From positions 1-14,375 of the forward strand of contig USJX01000069.1 of the NCBI GenBank assembly GCA_900555035.1: a stretch of 14,375 nucleotides of DNA, written 5' to 3'. The stretch is from an uncultured Prevotella sp. GTDB lineage: Bacteria; Bacteroidota; Bacteroidia; Bacteroidales; Bacteroidaceae. The position numbers and the translations under genes are program-made. Below the pieces are notes generated by a model. That model ran no database searches and was not told where the DNA came from. It worked only from the letters and a program-made list of their open reading frames with translations. Shown one piece after another: positions 14,218 to 14,375 of the stretch; position 1 is the first letter of the stretch, and the number at the start of each line of letters is the position of its first letter.

Positions 14218-14250
14218 CAAAGTTAATCAATTCTAGCGAAAAAACAGAAA
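14218..14250 (-). promoter_or_regulatory. Candidate promoter of purB
   Basis: TAACTTTG (14218-14225) on the minus strand matches the -7 box TAnnTTTG exactly. The -33 position, about 21 bp upstream, has only TTTC (14247-14250), so that half is weak. It sits between the tRNA terminator and the purB start, and gives a leader of about 30 bases that is almost entirely A/T. Confidence 0.6.
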
Positions 14251-14280
14251 AATAATGAATTATTTAGCTTTAATTAAAAC

Positions 14281-14314
14281 AAAAAGGTCTTTCAACTATG
14301 AGTTGAAAGACCTT
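14281..14314 (-). terminator. Intrinsic terminator downstream of tRNA-Val
   Basis: AAGGTCTTTCAACT (14284-14297) and AGTTGAAAGACCTT (14301-14314) make a perfect 14-bp stem with a 3-base loop. On the minus strand it is followed by TTTGTTTTAATT. It begins about 8 bp after the tRNA 3' end and separates the tRNA transcript from purB. Confidence 0.92.
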
Positions 14315-14321
14315 AATCGGG

Positions 14322-14375
14322 TGGGCGCTGACGGATTCGAACCGCCGACCCTCTGCTTGTAAGGCAGATGCTCTA
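14322..14375 (-). tRNA. tRNA-Val (anticodon UAC), 5' end cut by the window
   Basis: The minus strand shows the 3' part of a tRNA: D-stem end GAGC, anticodon stem TCTGC/GCAGA around loop CTTACAA (anticodon TAC at 14359-14361, reading GUA and probably other valine codons), variable loop GGGTC, T arm GGCGG-TTCGAAT-CCGTC, acceptor strand AGCGCCC and discriminator A. The next bases are CCCG, so CCA is not encoded and must be added after transcription. About 20 bases of the 5' side lie beyond the window edge. Confidence 0.95.

Overview
The window looks like an ordinary chromosomal segment of a Bacteroidales bacterium, most likely Prevotella/Segatella. The reasons are a GH20 hexosaminidase with a Bacteroidetes-type architecture, anaerobic 2-oxoacid:ferredoxin oxidoreductase genes, an AAA-ATPase/PD-(D/E)XK protein of a family expanded in this order, several exact Bacteroidetes promoters (TTTG, 19 bp, TAnnTTTG), mostly absent Shine-Dalgarno sequences, and a tRNA gene without encoded CCA. 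The species assignment is inference. Every supported gene lies on the minus strand, so transcription runs from high to low coordinates; the long plus-strand ORFs are antisense shadows.

In transcription order the right end starts with a tRNA-Val(UAC) cut by the window edge and its intrinsic terminator. Next come purB (adenylosuccinate lyase), an RsuA/RluB-type pseudouridine synthase with a long RGG/GYGNN-rich disordered N-terminus, a strong hairpin terminator, and asnS. A second terminator follows asnS, and its stem contains the -33 box of the promoter for an AAA-ATPase/PD-(D/E)XK protein of unknown role. After that gene a clean promoter drives trpS, followed 39 bp later by a MATE-family transporter whose upstream gap holds a Fur-box-like palindrome.

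The left third is one compact metabolic cluster: a previously easy-to-miss 59-residue TPR protein (4943-5122), then a ferredoxin subunit and the alpha, beta and gamma subunits of a 2-oxoacid:ferredoxin oxidoreductase (2-oxoglutarate or branched-chain type), with 3-bp spacing or 4-bp overlap between the first three subunits. A secreted GH20 beta-N-acetylhexosaminidase lies directly downstream, 64 bp from the gamma subunit.

Most of the content is housekeeping (two aminoacyl-tRNA synthetases, purine synthesis, rRNA modification, anaerobic redox metabolism). I see no CRISPR array, insertion sequence, phage or recognisable defence island. The best candidates for something under-described are the RGG-like tail on the pseudouridine synthase, the lone AAA-ATPase/nuclease gene with its terminator-embedded promoter, the tiny TPR protein at the head of the oxidoreductase operon, and the palindrome before the transporter. 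No stretch longer than 300 bases lacks a gene.
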